Below, piece after piece: positions 1 to 12,299 of a stretch of 64,000 nucleotides of DNA. The DNA lies in contig NW_024003855.1 of assembly GCF_014805625.2 (NCBI RefSeq), positions 876,956 to 940,955 of the forward strand. The letters are read 5' to 3'. The notes beneath the pieces were generated by a model. The model had not been told where the DNA came from. It made no database searches and was given only the letters and a program-made list of their open reading frames with translations. How positions within the stretch are numbered: the first letter of the stretch is position 1; every line of letters begins with the position of its first letter. A program made the position numbers and the translations under genes. The DNA comes from Glossina fuscipes (lineage: Eukaryota > Arthropoda > Insecta > Diptera > Glossinidae).

Positions 1-1522
1 TCACGTTTTCAAACAATTATCGTTGGAAAGCACACTGCCTTCGGTTAAAAAACTCCCTTTTAACAAGGGTAAATTTCATACAGTACGTTGCTTGGAGAAG
101 CCATGCGCATATTAACACTATCGCTTATCTTACCAAAATGCTTGTGTTAAGCAAGATTGACTATGCTTTGATAATTTATGGCAATAGCTGCAAATCTAAT
201 ATCAACATCCTTAAACCGGTCTATCAGCAAGCCGTTAGAGCAAGTTGTTATGCTTTTCGGTCGACGCCCATAAATAATATTATAATTGAAACTGGTCTCC
301 CAACTATAGAAAATAGACTGTATGAGTTAAAAGCTAAGCTTCTTAATTCAAACAAATCCATTCTCGGTGATGACGTAAAAAAGATTATTATTGCGAAGAA
401 AATTCCAAAGTCACCATCTGCAATTGACCATTGTTTGTGCATCGCAAAGGAATTGAACATTCCCTTAAAAATTTTCCGCTCTTTTGGTGTTAAACCTCCC
501 TGGATTTTGAAAGACTGCTCTTTTGACATCTCACTGTCTATGCACAAGAAAGAAGATACTCCAAATTACGTCTTCAGGAATCTAATAGCTGAAGTATTGG
601 AGACTACTGGTTGGAATCTTTTGTACACAGACGGCTCAAGATCTCCTGGTCTGCCTGCTGCTTCTGCGGTGGTAGATGCTACAGGACGGGTTCTTCTCAA
701 CCACATATTTCACGAAAGTACTTCAACTTTTACCACCGAAGCCAGAGCTACCTTTCACGCTGCGAACCTTGTCCATAAAAATAAACTCAAAACCGTCATT
801 GTTACTGACAATTTGGATGTATTACTAGCTACTCGGAACCCTTCGGATGGAGCACCATCAACAAATTAAGGAATATAATTACTACACCCGACGGAAAAAT
901 TAAAATGTTATGGTTACCAAGTCACATCGGTTTACTGGGAAATGAGCAGGCTGATCGAGCGGCAAAGTATGCTGCTTCTGCTCCTCTAATTATGGATGAT
1001 GTCATGGAAAAGTTGGATCTTCAAAGATACATTGGAAGAAAAGTTAAAGAGAAAATTGCAGAAGGAAATTTACAATACCATCATCAACACTACTCTTGCA
1101 TTAACCCTCAATTAACTCTACCTCTATATCCAACAAATGTTGAGAAAGCCAAGATTCAAACCTTTTCGAGAATTCGCCTTGGTCGTACAATTGCAACTCA
1201 CCGATGGATCCTGAAGAAGTCTTCTCCCCCAATCTGCTGTTGTGGACAAACTCTTACTATAAAGCACATTCTCTGCCACTGCCTCAACTTTTCCTTGGCT
1301 AGAAGTATTGCATTTGGAACGATTAACCCTTTGAACATTCTACAATCAGCTTCAGAACAGAATATCAATTCAATACTTTACTTTATTAATACTACTAAGC
1401 TTATTATCTAATATCCATTCATTTAAATTAGAGCCGATAGCCTGTGTTGCTAGTGCTCAATGTCTTTTTTTAGTGTAAGAATTCAATTTATTAGTCTAAA
1501 ATTAAAATAATAATAATAATAA
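1..1522 (+). mobile_element. I-clade non-LTR retrotransposon, 3' part (5' end outside window)
   Basis: The segment carries the end of ORF2 of a non-LTR retrotransposon: a linker, an RNase H domain and a Cys/His-rich tail, then a short 3' UTR ending in a run of TAA triplets at about 1507-1522. RNase H downstream of the RT together with a TAA-repeat tail is typical of the I clade. About 92 bp of the same 3' end (from GAGCCGATAG at 1431) recurs on the minus strand at 32157-32252, which confirms where the element ends. The RT and endonuclease would lie to the left of the window. Confidence 0.85.
138..1411 (+). pseudogene. I-clade ORF2 C-terminus: RNase H and CCHC-like tail, frameshifted
   Basis: The first frame (138-869) has the RNase H signatures LYTDGSR, TEARATFHAA and VTDNLDVLLAT. 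The second (905-1411) continues with WLPSHIGLLGNEQAD, the last RNase H acidic motif, then a Cys/His cluster (CCCGQ...HILCHC). The codons from 848 read in phase into the second frame (WSTINKLRNI), so one indel near 840-848 split a single ORF. RNase H would remove the RNA strand of the cDNA hybrid during integration. The copy is dead because of the frameshift. No start codon belongs to it here; the reading frame enters from the left. Confidence 0.85.
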
Positions 1523-3205
1523 ATACATAAAATAAAGGTAGAATAAAAAAGCAGAATTGTCTCAATCTTACGCAGAATGAATTCAATTCTACACAGAACT
1601 GCACAACTACTGTTACATACGGGATGTGGCGTGCACACATATTAAAGCTGCAGTGAATTTTTTATAAGAATCGATTTCAACAACCCAATTATGCAAACAA
1701 TTTATACGTATTTAAGTTAATTGGTCTGTAACAGTTCTAAATGGAGTCGTTTGGCTTCTTCAAAGGGGATGGATAAAAACCGAAAATTTATGCCAGCTCA
1801 TATCACATTTTCATCTTCATTTATAGTGTTTCCTTTTTATAAAACATCGATTAAAAGCACTCTTTTGTATAAAACGCACAGAATACCTGCGGACGGTTTG
1901 GGCATATATAATAATTAAAACTAACAAGCTTTCCTTGAAGATTGTGATATTAAAGACATAGGGCTATATGTACAGAGAAATCGTCGAAATATTCTATGGA
2001 TTAATACGCAATTCATTGCACAAGTGCTTTGCCGAATATACCGTTGTATATCATTTTCACTTGTTAGCTATTATTATTAACACTTTCTTAATTAATATTA
2101 ATAATTTTAGTACCAATATTAGTATCTTAATTACATTCGGTATAATAAGAATTTTAAAAGTTGTGATATTTAAAATTTTAATATAACAATTTTAATTTCT
2201 ATTTTCTTGTTTCACCAAGTGGCAATTATTAAATAGGTTATAACGTTTATTTGTGATTGATTGTTGATTCAATGTTCGTTTGCCTTTTTCTTTCTTCGTT
2301 CTTTTTATTTTCCTGTCTATGTCAAGACATTGGGTGAAGACACTAATTTTATAAATCGCTTCGTTATATCTTACCCAATAAGAATTACATTTCACATATT
2401 CATTTGTAAACGAGGTGATACTGTGTCTGCATATATGATTGAAATTGTAATGTTTGCGTCAAACATTGATAGAGAGAGAAATTGGGAACGATATTTGGGT
2501 ATTATCTATTCCAAATATAACATTTCAGAAAAGATTGCCACCAAATAAAAATAAGTTATATACTAAGAATAAATAAGTTATATCAAAAAAGCATTTTTTA
2601 ACGGGCTTTTATTTAAGTGAACTAAAAGATGAAAGATATAATTTGTAAGCTTGAAGCGCCTAATATTTTTACGATGTTTTTTTTAAACTCCAGAAAGTAT
2701 TATTGTACAGTCACATGAAAGGGAAAAGTTCTAAAATTATTCTCCATCTTTTAGTTCAATTAAATAATAGCTAATTTAGCACTAGATTTACCGACGCCAG
2801 TCTATTTAACGGAATTTTAATTTTAAAAATCAAGCATGAGGAAATAGATGTTCCTAAATGTGACATGATGGAATTTGATGACAAAATGCAATGAATATAC
2901 ATCTCTACTCTTTTTTTTGTGGCATACCCACTTTTGCTATTTTGATGCAAACGCGGCTGTGTATACTTATTTTCACTGATAACCCCTAATTTGACATGTA
3001 AATTTAGCGAATTCTTACAGCCTCGAAAATAAAGATAGGAAACAAAAATTTAGCACAAACATTCCCTGATCGTTGAAAAATATCTGACAAATAAATGCAA
3101 TTTTTTCGCATGTATGCCCACAATGCAGAAGAAACTAATGTTATCTTGAACAACGCCGACATTTTTTTCAAATTTTCTTTTGTCGTTTTTGATCCCATGA
3201 ATATA
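1523..3205. other. AT-rich spacer, no gene recognised
   Basis: Only short, unrelated open frames are present. I see no domain motif, splice structure or element end. This stretch lies downstream of the 3' end of the minus-strand dpr gene. Confidence 0.5.
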
Positions 3206-4045
3206 TTTTTAGAAAACTGCTATCGAAATGTAGAGGATTGTTGTGATTTTGATGCGACTGACAAAGAACGGCTTGAGAGACCAAAAAAGTTCGAGCACAA
3301 TGAATTGCAACACTTAACCCAGCCCGCACTCTCACAAAACTTTCGAAAAGCTTAGCACTTGAAATATCTACTGTTTGTAGATGTTTATATGCGATGGGAA
3401 ATGCGAAGAAAAGGAAAATTGGTACGATACGAATTGACTGAAAATGCCCTTTCGAAGCGTTTCAGCATAGGGGGTGTCATTTTAGGGCAAAAAAAGAACA
3501 GTGATGTATTGTGACTGGCGGTGAAAAAAGGATTTATTACGACAATTCCAAGCGTAAAAAGTTATTTGTTCGTTCAGGAGAGCTATCCATGTCAACGTCA
3601 AAGCGGAGCATTCACGGACATAAAGTCTTGCTTTGCATATGGTGGTATATTGTGAGCTGCTAAAACCGAATGGAACTGTTACTCCAAATGGGTAACGACA
3701 TCAATTGAACAAATTGATCCGTGTATGATTACACAAAAGACCATCAACAGACGCAAAGTCATCCTCTTGCATGACAAAGTTCGGCCACGCGTTGCAAAAG
3801 TTGCAGCTCGAATGGTAAGTTTTGCTGCACCCAGAATATTCACCAGACATTGCACCTTCTGATTCCCACTTGTTCAGATCGATGCAGCATGGTTTGGCTG
3901 ACACGCTATTTGGAAAACTGAAGAACTGCGAAAATGGGTGGATGGTTGGATCGCTGCCAAGCTAAACTCTTTTTTTTGATACAGTATCACCATATTGCCA
4001 GAAAGGTACACACCCCTTTACACAAAAATTGTTTTATATCAGCTT
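3206..4045 (+). pseudogene. Mariner transposase relic (irritans/mori-like)
   Basis: Translation in shifting frames gives a recognisable Tc1/mariner transposase. In order it shows an N-terminal segment with DFDATDKER and RPKKFEHNEL, LVRYELTENALSKRF, TGGEKRIYYDNSKRKK, KVLLCIWW, VILLHDKVRPRVAKV, YSPDIAPSDSHLFRSMQHGLAD, then LRKWVDGWIAAK. The first catalytic Asp (TGDEKW in the family) is Gly here, while HD and PSD at the second and third sites remain. There are several stops and frameshifts. It is a dead copy from a lineage different from those at 41.3 kb and 53.6 kb. The terminal inverted repeats were not resolved. Confidence 0.85.
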
Positions 4046-4234
4046 TTTTTCGCGAAACACGAGTTAAAAAGAAAAAGTTCTCTTTTTACAGGGATTGTTT
4101 TGTTTCAACACGATTTTCAATATTATATGCATTTTTTTATAAATGTTTTTAGTAAATTTTTCTGATGAATTTTTTACGTCACTGAAGGGATAAGGGATAT
4201 ATTCAGTTTGTCAAAACTTTAGTAATGTCCAAAA

Positions 4235-4720
4235 GAAAATTTCATAGACTCCACAAAGTATATATATGCTTAATCTACTACATGAAATTCTAAATATATT
4301 TCTGTCTGTCCGTCTGGCTATTTGTATAATGTCTGTTGTAATCGTTCTCCTGGCCGCAAAAATGAAGCTATCGATTTCAAATTTGCCAAAAACCTGGAAA
4401 GTTTTTGCATGTAGATTGGTATTGAAAATAGACAAAACTGTTTGCAGGACACCCCTATATTACTATGTGAGCTAAGAACACGTCTGTTTTTTTAAAGAAG
4501 TAAACAAGTTGTTTTTTGCTCCATAAACCACAGTGGAAGATATGACTCCCAAACTTGCAAAAGAAGTTAAAAATGAGCCAAACTTTTTAATGAACGCCCA
4601 CACGTCTATGTAACAAAAACTGTAAACACCTCTGTTTTCCGTGTTTTTACTTTTAACTGATAAAATAACCCTCTTAACCATATACAATTCCAGCTTTATA
4701 ACAAAAAATTTAAACAATCA
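4235..4720 (+). repeat. Dispersed composite repeat, copy 1
   Basis: It contains CACAAAGTATATATATGC, a pyrimidine-rich CTGTCTGTCCGTCTGGC, TAATGTCTGTTGTAA, GGCCGCAAAAATGAAGCTAT and a second module with CCCAAACTTGCAAAAG and ACGCCCACACGTCTATG. The same ordered blocks recur at 40205-40985 and 44695-45430, with much divergence. It encodes no protein. It may be a non-autonomous element; the superfamily is not determined. Confidence 0.7.
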
Positions 4721-5224
4721 ACGTCGCCAAACCAATAGTATTAGTCTATAAACATTTAGTTGTTTTTTTCTTTTCTTTAGAATCACAAGGAATATTATTA
4801 TTGTTTTTTGACGTTTCTATGAATTGTTTTATTCACACTTCTCACAAATGTGCGTTGTAACTGTAAATGTAAAATGAGAATTAAGTGTATATATGGCATC
4901 GACATTTCAAAAATTCGAAAGGAATAGAATATAAAAAACCTGATTTTGAATACCCGAAGGTCTTTTCATACAAATAACTACGTTTTTGGATATCGAAAAT
5001 TAAAAGCGATCGTACTCGGTACTCCCATTGTAAATATGCGTATATATGGTTAACCGCTTCTTCTAATGTTATTATTATATTACCTTCTCTTCATTCGAAA
5101 CAAATTGTCAAAGAAATTTGTTCTTTTTGCGGAGTGTTATAGTAGCTTTTTCCCTTAAAGTAATAAACAAAATTGAGGGCAATAAAGGCACGGGAAACAC
5201 AAGTAATTGAATTGAACAATACGA

Positions 5225-5336
5225 TTTATTGAACTCTCATCACAGGAAACGGACGATTTTCTACAAAAACTTTTGCTGTTTATGCTCCAGCTTGTCTCTC
5301 TATTCAGTATTTTTATTGAATGTATGAATATTTATT
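5225..5336 (-). other. Candidate poly(A) signals of the dpr gene
   Basis: TTTATT on the plus strand (AATAAA on the coding strand) occurs at 5312-5317, 5331-5336 and 5225-5230, about 90 to 200 bp after the stop codon at 5423. Any could end the 3' UTR. AATAAA is common in AT-rich DNA, so this is suggestive only. Confidence 0.3.
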
Positions 5337-5422
5337 TGTGTGGCTTTTATATGTATGACAAGTAAATAATACAATTAATTCACTACGAGAACAGCGTGTG
5401 GTACGTAATGATGAATTTCGAA

Positions 5423-5679
5423 TCAACTTTTTCGTCGATCAGCACGGTGCCATTTATTTTGCTGATGGCTACATTGCTTGCGAGATATGAGCCAACCGTT
5501 AAATTGTTCTTCTTGTAATTGCCAAAACCTGCTGTTAATAAATTGTACAGACGTCATATGTGAAATAAATGTGAAACGCTGCCATGCAGTTAAGGTGAGC
5601 AAGCATATTGTAACAATAGCCAATTTCGTTCTTGCAATGTGCAAACCTTTACTGGTTTGCATCGCGGCGGGTTGTTCTC
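5423..5679 (-). CDS. dpr7: dpr-family gene, last coding exon: C-terminal tail and stop
   Basis: After the acceptor TTCCTGCAG the exon opens with GEQPAAMQTSKGL, the hallmark sequence after the second Ig domain of this Dpr type. A hydrophobic stretch LAIVTICLLTLTAW follows (membrane anchor or GPI signal), then a hydrophilic tail of about 55 residues to a TGA at 5423. It joins the previous exon in phase 1: the split Gly codon is G from 5741 and GA from 5679. The tail beyond the hydrophobic segment is longer than I expect for a GPI-anchored Dpr, so another downstream splice form is possible. Confidence 0.8.
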
Positions 5680-5740
5680 CTGCAGGAATCAAGTCATGCT
5701 GTGAGATTTCCTTTAAAGTATTTTCTAGATTTGTACTTAC

Positions 5741-5928
5741 CAGTTAGAACGTGTACACGCACTGAAGCAGGTATCGCACCGGTGGGCATGCAAGTATAAT
5801 TGCCTGAATCGCGTAGAGAAGCTCGCGTCAACATTAAACGACTAGTAGTGCCTGTATCCGTTTTTTCTGTTTCTAGACTGATACCACCGCGTAGTGAATC
5901 GAAGTCAACAATCGACGACCCTTGGTAC
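5741..5928 (-). CDS. dpr7: dpr-family gene, exon for the second half of Ig domain 2
   Basis: The exon encodes 62 whole codons plus split codons at both ends. Readable motifs are VDFDSLRGGISLETEKTD, TSRLMLTRASLRDSGNYTC and IPASVRVHVLTG, which are the C'-to-G strands of the second Ig domain including its F-strand Cys in the DSGNYTC motif. The acceptor is CTCTTTTCAG and the donor GTAAGT. The upstream intron is only 55 bp. Dpr proteins sit on neuronal surfaces and bind DIP Ig proteins to match synaptic partners; that role is family knowledge, not read from this sequence. Confidence 0.88.
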
Positions 5929-5983
5929 CTGAAAAGAGTTCATGCATTCTACGATTTATTGCACGAATGCATTATTTTCATAC

Positions 5984-6086
5984 CATATTACTGAAGGAGC
6001 ATGTATATTGACGGAGCAGGCCAATGCTATAGTGCTATCACGTTTTACATGAATTTCCGTTGAGCCCAAAATTTTTGCACGAGCAG
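5984..6086 (-). CDS. dpr7: dpr-family gene, exon for the first half of Ig domain 2
   Basis: Following an acceptor ending ATGATAG, the exon reads ARAKILGSTEIHVKRDST then IALACSVNIHAPSVIW, giving the A-to-C strands of Ig2 with its B-strand Cys and core Trp. It begins in phase 1, which matches the exon ending at 48415 (GTAACAG then GT), and its last codon (TG plus G) is completed by the next exon. From memory D. melanogaster Dpr7 has about 18 extra residues just before this point, so a small exon may be hidden in the 42 kb intron upstream. Confidence 0.88.
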
Positions 6087-8862
6087 CTATCATACAAAGA
6101 CGTAATTAAAACAGCAAAGTTAGCAAATTAATATCTAAGCAAACGATCTTATTCTAGTCATCAAGATTATTAAAAAGTAGCATTTGGAGAAACCAAAATG
6201 GCAGAGATAAGTGCTTTCGAAGTTGCTCGGGTACGTATAATATTTTGTTTGTTGTTTTTAAACGGAAGTTATTTGTGTTTTTCGTATTTTTAGAATTAGT
6301 GGGTTTCTTTTATTTTTGAAGCGGGATGAGTTTTCGTACTAAAAGTTCATGTACAGTGGTAGTGTAGAAGGAAATAAGTAATTTTAATTTTAATTTCCTA
6401 CTTCATTTTAATTTATCAGTCAGTTTTTGAATCGTCAAATAGAATACATATAGAATATTGTCTGCAAACTGCAAATCCGATTCAGTGCTTTTAAATTCGC
6501 CTTTTCCATCACCTTTTGTAGGAAGCAAAAGAAACTTTTTCAAGCTTGTCGACCAGGCCATCATAGCTCATGTGCTCGGTATGTCCAAGAAGAAGAGTGT
6601 GTATTTCCAACTTGTTTTCTGAAAGTAATCTTCAGGTATGAACATTAGTTTTAATACAAGCAGAAACTTCAGTGAATTGACCGGGACACCCAAGGAATTG
6701 AGAATTTTTAACTATATTTCTTTACGAGGACGAATTTCTATAGAAAGCGGATATTATTCATGAAAGTTTCTTCCACTAAGAATTTTTTTACCACATTTTC
6801 TGGCGCAAAATTTTACCTTGTAACTCAAGAAATTGATTTTGTCTGTAATTTTCTGTTAGTAGCGTACGGGTAGAATTGAAATATTTCAATTAAATCGTTT
6901 TGTTTTTTTTTTTGGGGGTTTTATTAGATTATAAGTTCCGTGCTAGTTTTACAAGCTTAAAGCTCTTGTTCAGTGCTATTCAATGTCTGGTCAAATGGTA
7001 CAAGAATTACAAGAATTAAAAGTTTTGTTTGGCACTATTTAATGTCAGGTAAAGTAAGTTCAATGTCGAATAATGCAATAATATGCCATTCATGATATCA
7101 AAGCCTCGAGATTATTAGATCTGACTCTTCTTCCGTGCGGTCGCAATCAAGCGGAAGACTTCGAAGAGTTAAATACATTTGCCTGCTTTTGATTATTTCA
7201 ATTAGAATGTCCAAACAAGACAGTCCATTTACTAATCACTATCGCTGAAAACCTGTATCGCTTATTCTGAAAAAACCCCCATAATAGAGTATTGTGTTAA
7301 AGTGGATTCTAAATAGTTGAGAATTTTTTAAACACAATTTTTTGTTAATTTTGATGACCAGAATAGGATTGTTAAAATCTATTAAGAACTAAAAAATATT
7401 AAAAGCAAGTTTGACTTCCTCTTGAAATATCGCAAATAACTTTTTGATAAGTAATGAAAGGTAAACGGGAAGGTCAAACTATTTTTACTGCCACTGAGCA
7501 GATAAAAATGATGACAGTATTCCTCGTTTTTCTTTCTAAAATCGTGTTTTTGCAATTTAGCTTCTTGCAATATATTAACCAAAATTTAAGAGAATTAGAA
7601 CATCATATTTTAGAAATGTGGCTTTTGTGCATAATGTTAATGAATTACAATAGTTGCATAAAATAAATATACGCCTTGGAATTTACTGTCGCTTTTTTTT
7701 CTGGAATTTTTCATTTAATTGAAATGAATATTGAGCTGCCGGCTAAACAGTTCTTCAAAGATTAAGACCATTCGTGTTCTTTGTTAATTATTTATTCGAG
7801 TACTGCGTTTAAAACAAGAGAACGCCTTATTATTACTTTTTTAGGCACAGGAGACTAACGCAACGCAGCGATCAACAGTTGCAGGGACCGACATATAGGT
7901 GTAATTTCTAATAAAAACGTGAAGTAGATTTAGTTACACTAATTCTCTAATTTTTAAAACATTATAAAAATATGAAGCTTGTGGATTGGCCAAATATGCC
8001 TTTTTGACGGGCAAAATGTTATTTAAACCCAGTGTAGGCTTAAAAAGTGCTACAGCAACCGCCGAAATTGATGTTTTGTTGATGGCTTGCTAATGTTACC
8101 CAAGATAGCACCCGCGTCGACAATACTAAGCGCCGTAGGCGCACAAACGAGATGTTGGCACTAAAAAACACCAAAAAAATTTGATGTTCAGAGAGTAAAG
8201 CTGCAAGGGATAGCTTGCTTCCTAATAATATCAAAAGGCTATGCGCTATTTAATGTGAAAATTTGGACACAAGATTATTGCCTTCAAAATTAGCACGCCA
8301 GTTACTCACAGTAGAGTAGCTGTACCGTGTCACAAGTCGACGGTTACTATCCCAAAATTACACGAATTGAAATTCGAATGGCAGGCAAGTATTTTCCCAG
8401 CGTGCATCCCTGCCACTATTAACAATTTATAAATATCCCGGGGAAATGAATTTGCATCAAATGATAAGCTCATTCCCCATTTCTAGGATGATTACCACAG
8501 ACGGCTGTGATCTCATATCGTCCATTTTGAAATTTGCCTATGTATCTAAACAATTTGTGCAATAAAAACTATGGTGTAAAGTTCAGAGGCTGTATACGGA
8601 TTGACGGTCATTGAAGAGTCAACTAGTTCGGGAGTAATGATGATGTTTGCATTTTTATCCCACAGACATTCCGTACACGATTATACTAAAATATTTTATA
8701 TAGTAAGCGTTTCAGTATTCTCGGCTAATAATAAACATCAACAGTACCATTGACGACCCCAACGAAGGTTGATTACTCTAACGAACAAATAAATAACCAC
8801 ATTTTCTGCTTGATCTTTAAACATTTTGTTACTTATTAGTGCGCTTATTAATTATCATAAAA
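6087..8862. other. Intron sequence, no gene recognised
   Basis: There are short open frames only. A weak tandem duplication is seen at about 6955-7060, where TTCAATGTCTGGTCAAA and TTTAATGTCAGGTAAA lie about 67 bp apart. At 8745-8765 a sequence resembling a Gypsy-type tRNA primer site (TTGACGACCCCAACG) precedes the Gypsy gag by about 100 bp. The 5' LTR itself could not be delimited. Confidence 0.4.
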
Positions 8863-9346
8863 ATGCCAAAATCCGAGGAAATAAGTGACGTACGATTGCA
8901 GCAAAACAACATTTCACACATTTTACGTGTTTCTGTGAAGATTTCACCTTTATGAAAGACTAAATTCCGCCTTTGGTTCAGTCAATTGTTAATTTTTTAC
9001 AGCTGGAATTCCCCTGGATACCACTATATCCACCACCACATATCATACCTTAGTTGCTTCAGTGATATCCTTGACATCATTGAAAATCCACTGTATCAAA
9101 ATTTATTGGGAGCTTTAAAGAAGGCATTATTAATTGAATTTCAAAATTCCGGAGAAAAATGTTTGCAAAAATTGTTAGAAAACGTTCATCTTGGTAATTA
9201 AAAACCTCCGGTATTCTGGCGTGAAGTGGTGAAACCTTTATGGTTCCAGCACTTACCGTCTACGATTAAAGGGATTTTGCACGTCAGCCCATATAATTTA
9301 GACAAACGCGTGGTTATGATGCACATGATCATTATCACCTCCATTT
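8863..9346 (+). pseudogene. Ty3/Gypsy gag relic
   Basis: The frame starts at ATG 8863 (MPKSEEISDV), runs into ISHILRVSVKISPL, breaks, and resumes at 8986-9201 with SDILDIIENPLYQN, LKKALLIEFQNSGEK and LQKLLENVHLG. A last piece reads KPLWFQHLPSTIKGIL. This order (a conserved PPF-like segment, an EFQNSEEK-like helix, then LWFQRLP) is typical of insect Gypsy-type capsid proteins. Stops and shifts show it is dead. It is the first ORF of the element that continues to 15600. Confidence 0.8.
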
Positions 9347-9439
9347 CTCTTTAGTAAGCATAATGTTTTCAACATTCGATGGAAATTCTTTTTCATATCC
9401 AGGCCCAAATCTTAGCGTTATCAAAACATAGCGATTCCA

Positions 9440-10110
9440 ATTCCAAAACCGCAATCGAATCGAATTCAAAACAGAAGCCGCAGTCAGAATATAATAGCAT
9501 CATCTACAGCATCCGAATGATTGTGCTGGTACGATTTCAAGTTTGGTGCTAAGGCTAACAAATGTCGAGTACAATGCAAAAATGAAGCGAACAATAAGTA
9601 AATGCTTCGTCCAAGGCGGCAATTTTTCAAACGTTAAATTCCTCATAGATACAGGAGCTGATGTGTCGGTAGTTCCACCATCTATCTCACCTCAACTCTT
9701 ATGGAGAGAGATGCATTTAAAACTTAATTTAAGACGACAGTTTATATGGAAATTTATAATTGCAGATGTTCGAGAACCAATCATCCGTTCTGACTTCCTA
9801 GAACATTTTGGATTAGTTTCCGCCGCCAAAAGAAAACGTTTTATCGAAAACACAACAAAGTTCAATACACCTTGCTTCATGTCAATCAACAACGTCATTT
9901 TCTGTGTCAAAAGTATCTCAAAATCCTGAAAATACTCCATTTCAGCCTTTATTATCGGAGTTAAGACACATTACGCAACCAGCATCATTTTACCCGAGAT
10001 TAAGCACTCAATGGCTTATTACATCGAAACGAAGGGGCCTCTTGTTTATTCTAAATCGCTCAGACTGCCTCCTGAAAAATTTAAAACTGTACAAAGCAAT
10101 CTAAATATAT
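9440..10110 (+). pseudogene. Gypsy pol relic: protease and start of reverse transcriptase
   Basis: A 128-residue frame (9543-9929) holds the retroviral-type aspartic protease signature FLIDTGADVSVVPP (catalytic Asp at residue 36), then WKFIIADVREPIIRSDFLEHFGL, the usual end of the protease and start of the linker. Further on another frame reads HIETKGPLVYSKSLRLPPEKF, the N-terminus of Gypsy RT. Zinc-knuckle-like codons precede the protease in a shifted frame. The RT palm and RNase H are missing, so a large internal deletion lies between about 10110 and 10440. Confidence 0.85.
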
Positions 10111-10439
10111 GATGCAATTGCTCTCTGCCAAAGATTTGACAAAGCTTCGCCAAGGCAACTTGTTGACTATGTTCGATAACACAGTACCTATACTAGATGC
10201 ATCAATAGAAAATATAATGTACCAATTGATTTTTTGTCACGATCGGCATAGAAAAGGAAGATTGGCAAGAAATCAAGAATCTGATGAAACCTAGAAAACT
10301 TACATCAGTCCTTGTTTTGAAGAAAATCAAATTACCAAATTCAAATTCAGAACTCTTTTATGATTGCTCTCCATCTGTTATATGTCCAATCGTCACGCAA
10401 AATTTCGCAGAAAAATAACAATATGCATAACTTGCTACA

Positions 10440-10740
10440 TTCTGGCTTAAAATTTTTAACTAAAATGATTACTGAATGGTTCGTGTGGCCATCAGTAGTA
10501 GACAGAATAGATTACATTTTGCATATATTGCCAGTTGGCATATCCAAAAGTTGGAAGACATGGCAAAACGCTAATCGGTAATGTAGATATCCCCGAAGAA
10601 CCTTTTAAACACATAAGCTTCGGCATCATTTGTCTACTACCTTCTTCAAAAAACTAAAGACAATATCTTACATGCATTGACAGATCCACAAGATTGCCGG
10701 AAGCCATACCTTATGAAGATATTTTCCTGGCAACTGACGC
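10440..10740 (+). pseudogene. Gypsy integrase relic, N-terminal and core part
   Basis: Frames read ITEWFVWPSV, SKSWKTWQNANR or KVGRHGKTLIG, NVDIPEEPFKHI and STRLPEAIPYEDI, matching the zinc-binding/core boundary of Gypsy integrases (family pattern: fence of Cys/His, then HIHxDIVGPLP and CIDRxTRWPEA). It ends with ATDA at 10740, where the non-LTR element is inserted; the reading resumes at 14980. Several frameshifts are present. Confidence 0.8.
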
Positions 10741-11273
10741 GCGCGAGATCGTACGCTCTTGTTAGTTTTATTGCTTAAAAATTTTTTTTAATCGTTTTAT
10801 ACGCGTTTAAAGCTGGTTATTTGTAAAAATATAAAAGGATTAAAGGTGTAAAAGTGTAAGAATTACATTAATTACATTAAAATTTTGTGATATTCATTTT
10901 TGTTCTTGCGATTAGCACTTGTAGTAAATCTTTTTCGAGTCTTTTCTAGTTTTTTCTTTTGAGTTTTTTTATTTTTTATTTTCCTCCTTTGGTGTTAATA
11001 GCTTTTCTCTTGGCTTGTTTACCGTTGTTTCAGTAGTGTAGATTTGACGTGTAATATAAAAGAAAATTTTTCTGATTTTTATTCCCTCTTTTTTTCTTGC
11101 TCCGAGTTTGGTTTTGCTTTCTCCTGCCTTTTGCTCTCTTGTTACAGTGACAACGTAACGGAGAAATTTTATTAAATTTCTTAAATTTGTAGATAAACTT
11201 AGTGTGGTGGATTCTTTTGAATTTTTCTCCTTTTTGTCCTAATAATTCACTTCTTTCTTTTCGTTGACTTGGC

Positions 11274-11753
11274 ATGGAGTGCTTATATACACCATGTCGC
11301 GCAAAAACAGACCCGGAATCGGATAGATTCGTTTCTTGTTGGCTCTGCGAGCGCTTTGGTCATGCAAAGTGTTCCGGTATTCTCGGCCGTGCTGCTGACG
11401 CAGTCGCTGACCCTTTTAAAGGCTTAAGATGGTCATGTCCTGACTGTAGGCAGCGGGGCATTGACTTTTATAAACTTTTCACGGAGACCCGTTATGGTTT
11501 CTCGGAATTGAGTAGAAATCTCGGCTCCTTGTGGGTGAAGTTTCAGCTAATTAAGTCTAGGCTTTATAAGTGTCGTTTTATTGAGTACTCCTCTTCTACC
11601 CAAGCCAGAAAAATAACTACTCGTAGCGTAGCGTGTGGGACGTCACCTCTGGATTCCTCTAAATCTGATTCGTTGGTACAAGTTACCGCTCCCTCTAACT
11701 CTGAAATGAGAATTAATGTTTGCGATATTGTTGAGTCGGTTGGTAAAAAATAA
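11274..11753 (+). CDS. Non-LTR ORF1 N-terminus, PHD-type zinc finger
   Basis: The 159-residue frame begins MECLYTPCRAKTDPES and shows C3-C8-C22-C25-H30-C33-W53-C55-C58, a C4HC3 PHD-like spacing with the Trp two residues before the penultimate Cys. PHD fingers occur in ORF1 proteins of CR1/Jockey-group elements; their role there (RNA or chromatin binding) is not settled. The frame closes at 11753, but homologous sequence continues in other frames to about 12290 with an RRM-like segment (AILVSRLVPETSVDNIKSY, VNLKRVSIFKMAPSQSR), so the original ORF1 was longer and is broken here. The copy at 62294 starts the same way, supporting this ATG. Confidence 0.75.
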   Translation: MECLYTPCRAKTDPESDRFVSCWLCERFGHAKCSGILGRAADAVADPFKGLRWSCPDCRQRGIDFYKLFTETRYGFSELSRNLGSLWVKFQLIKSRLYKCRFIEYSSSTQARKITTRSVACGTSPLDSSKSDSLVQVTAPSNSEMRINVCDIVESVGKK

Positions 11754-12299
11754 TTACAAACAAGCCGGCAAGTCCTTCCGTTTTAAGCTACGCTGAAGTG
11801 GCAAGGTTATCTCCGCCCAGGGACGCCACTCATTCTAATCAAGTGCCATCGCCTAAAAATAATAAAGAGAAAAATAAATCATCCTCTCCCCCTGGCTGTT
11901 TGAATGTGAACGCTGATCACCAGACTGGGCAAGTCGCACAAGCTGCTGGTGCAAGGACAAGGTGCATGTTCCAACTAATGATATTTGCTTGACGGCAGCT
12001 CCTCCAGGAAAAGCAATACTTGTGTCAAGATTGGTACCTGAAACATCGGTGGATAACATAAAAAGTTATATGGCGGCGAAAGTCCCATCAGTCAACTTAA
12101 AGCGCGTTAGCATTTTCAAGATGGCTCCTTCTCAATCTAGGGTAATCTCCTAGTTTAAAATACTAGTTCCGATTGAAAACAGTGATATGTTGTTAAACAA
12201 ACCAATGTGGCCAGTAGGATCCTTGATTAAGGAATTTATCCCTCGAGATCGTCCCCGTAATACTAAAACAATAGTCTTGTCGCCTTCAAAAAACTAAAT

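Noticed and set aside
6198..6566. ATG at 6198 in good context with a GTACGT donor at 6231, and a possible acceptor at 6521
   Set aside because: Joining them yields only about 25 codons before a stop; no family match. Likely chance.
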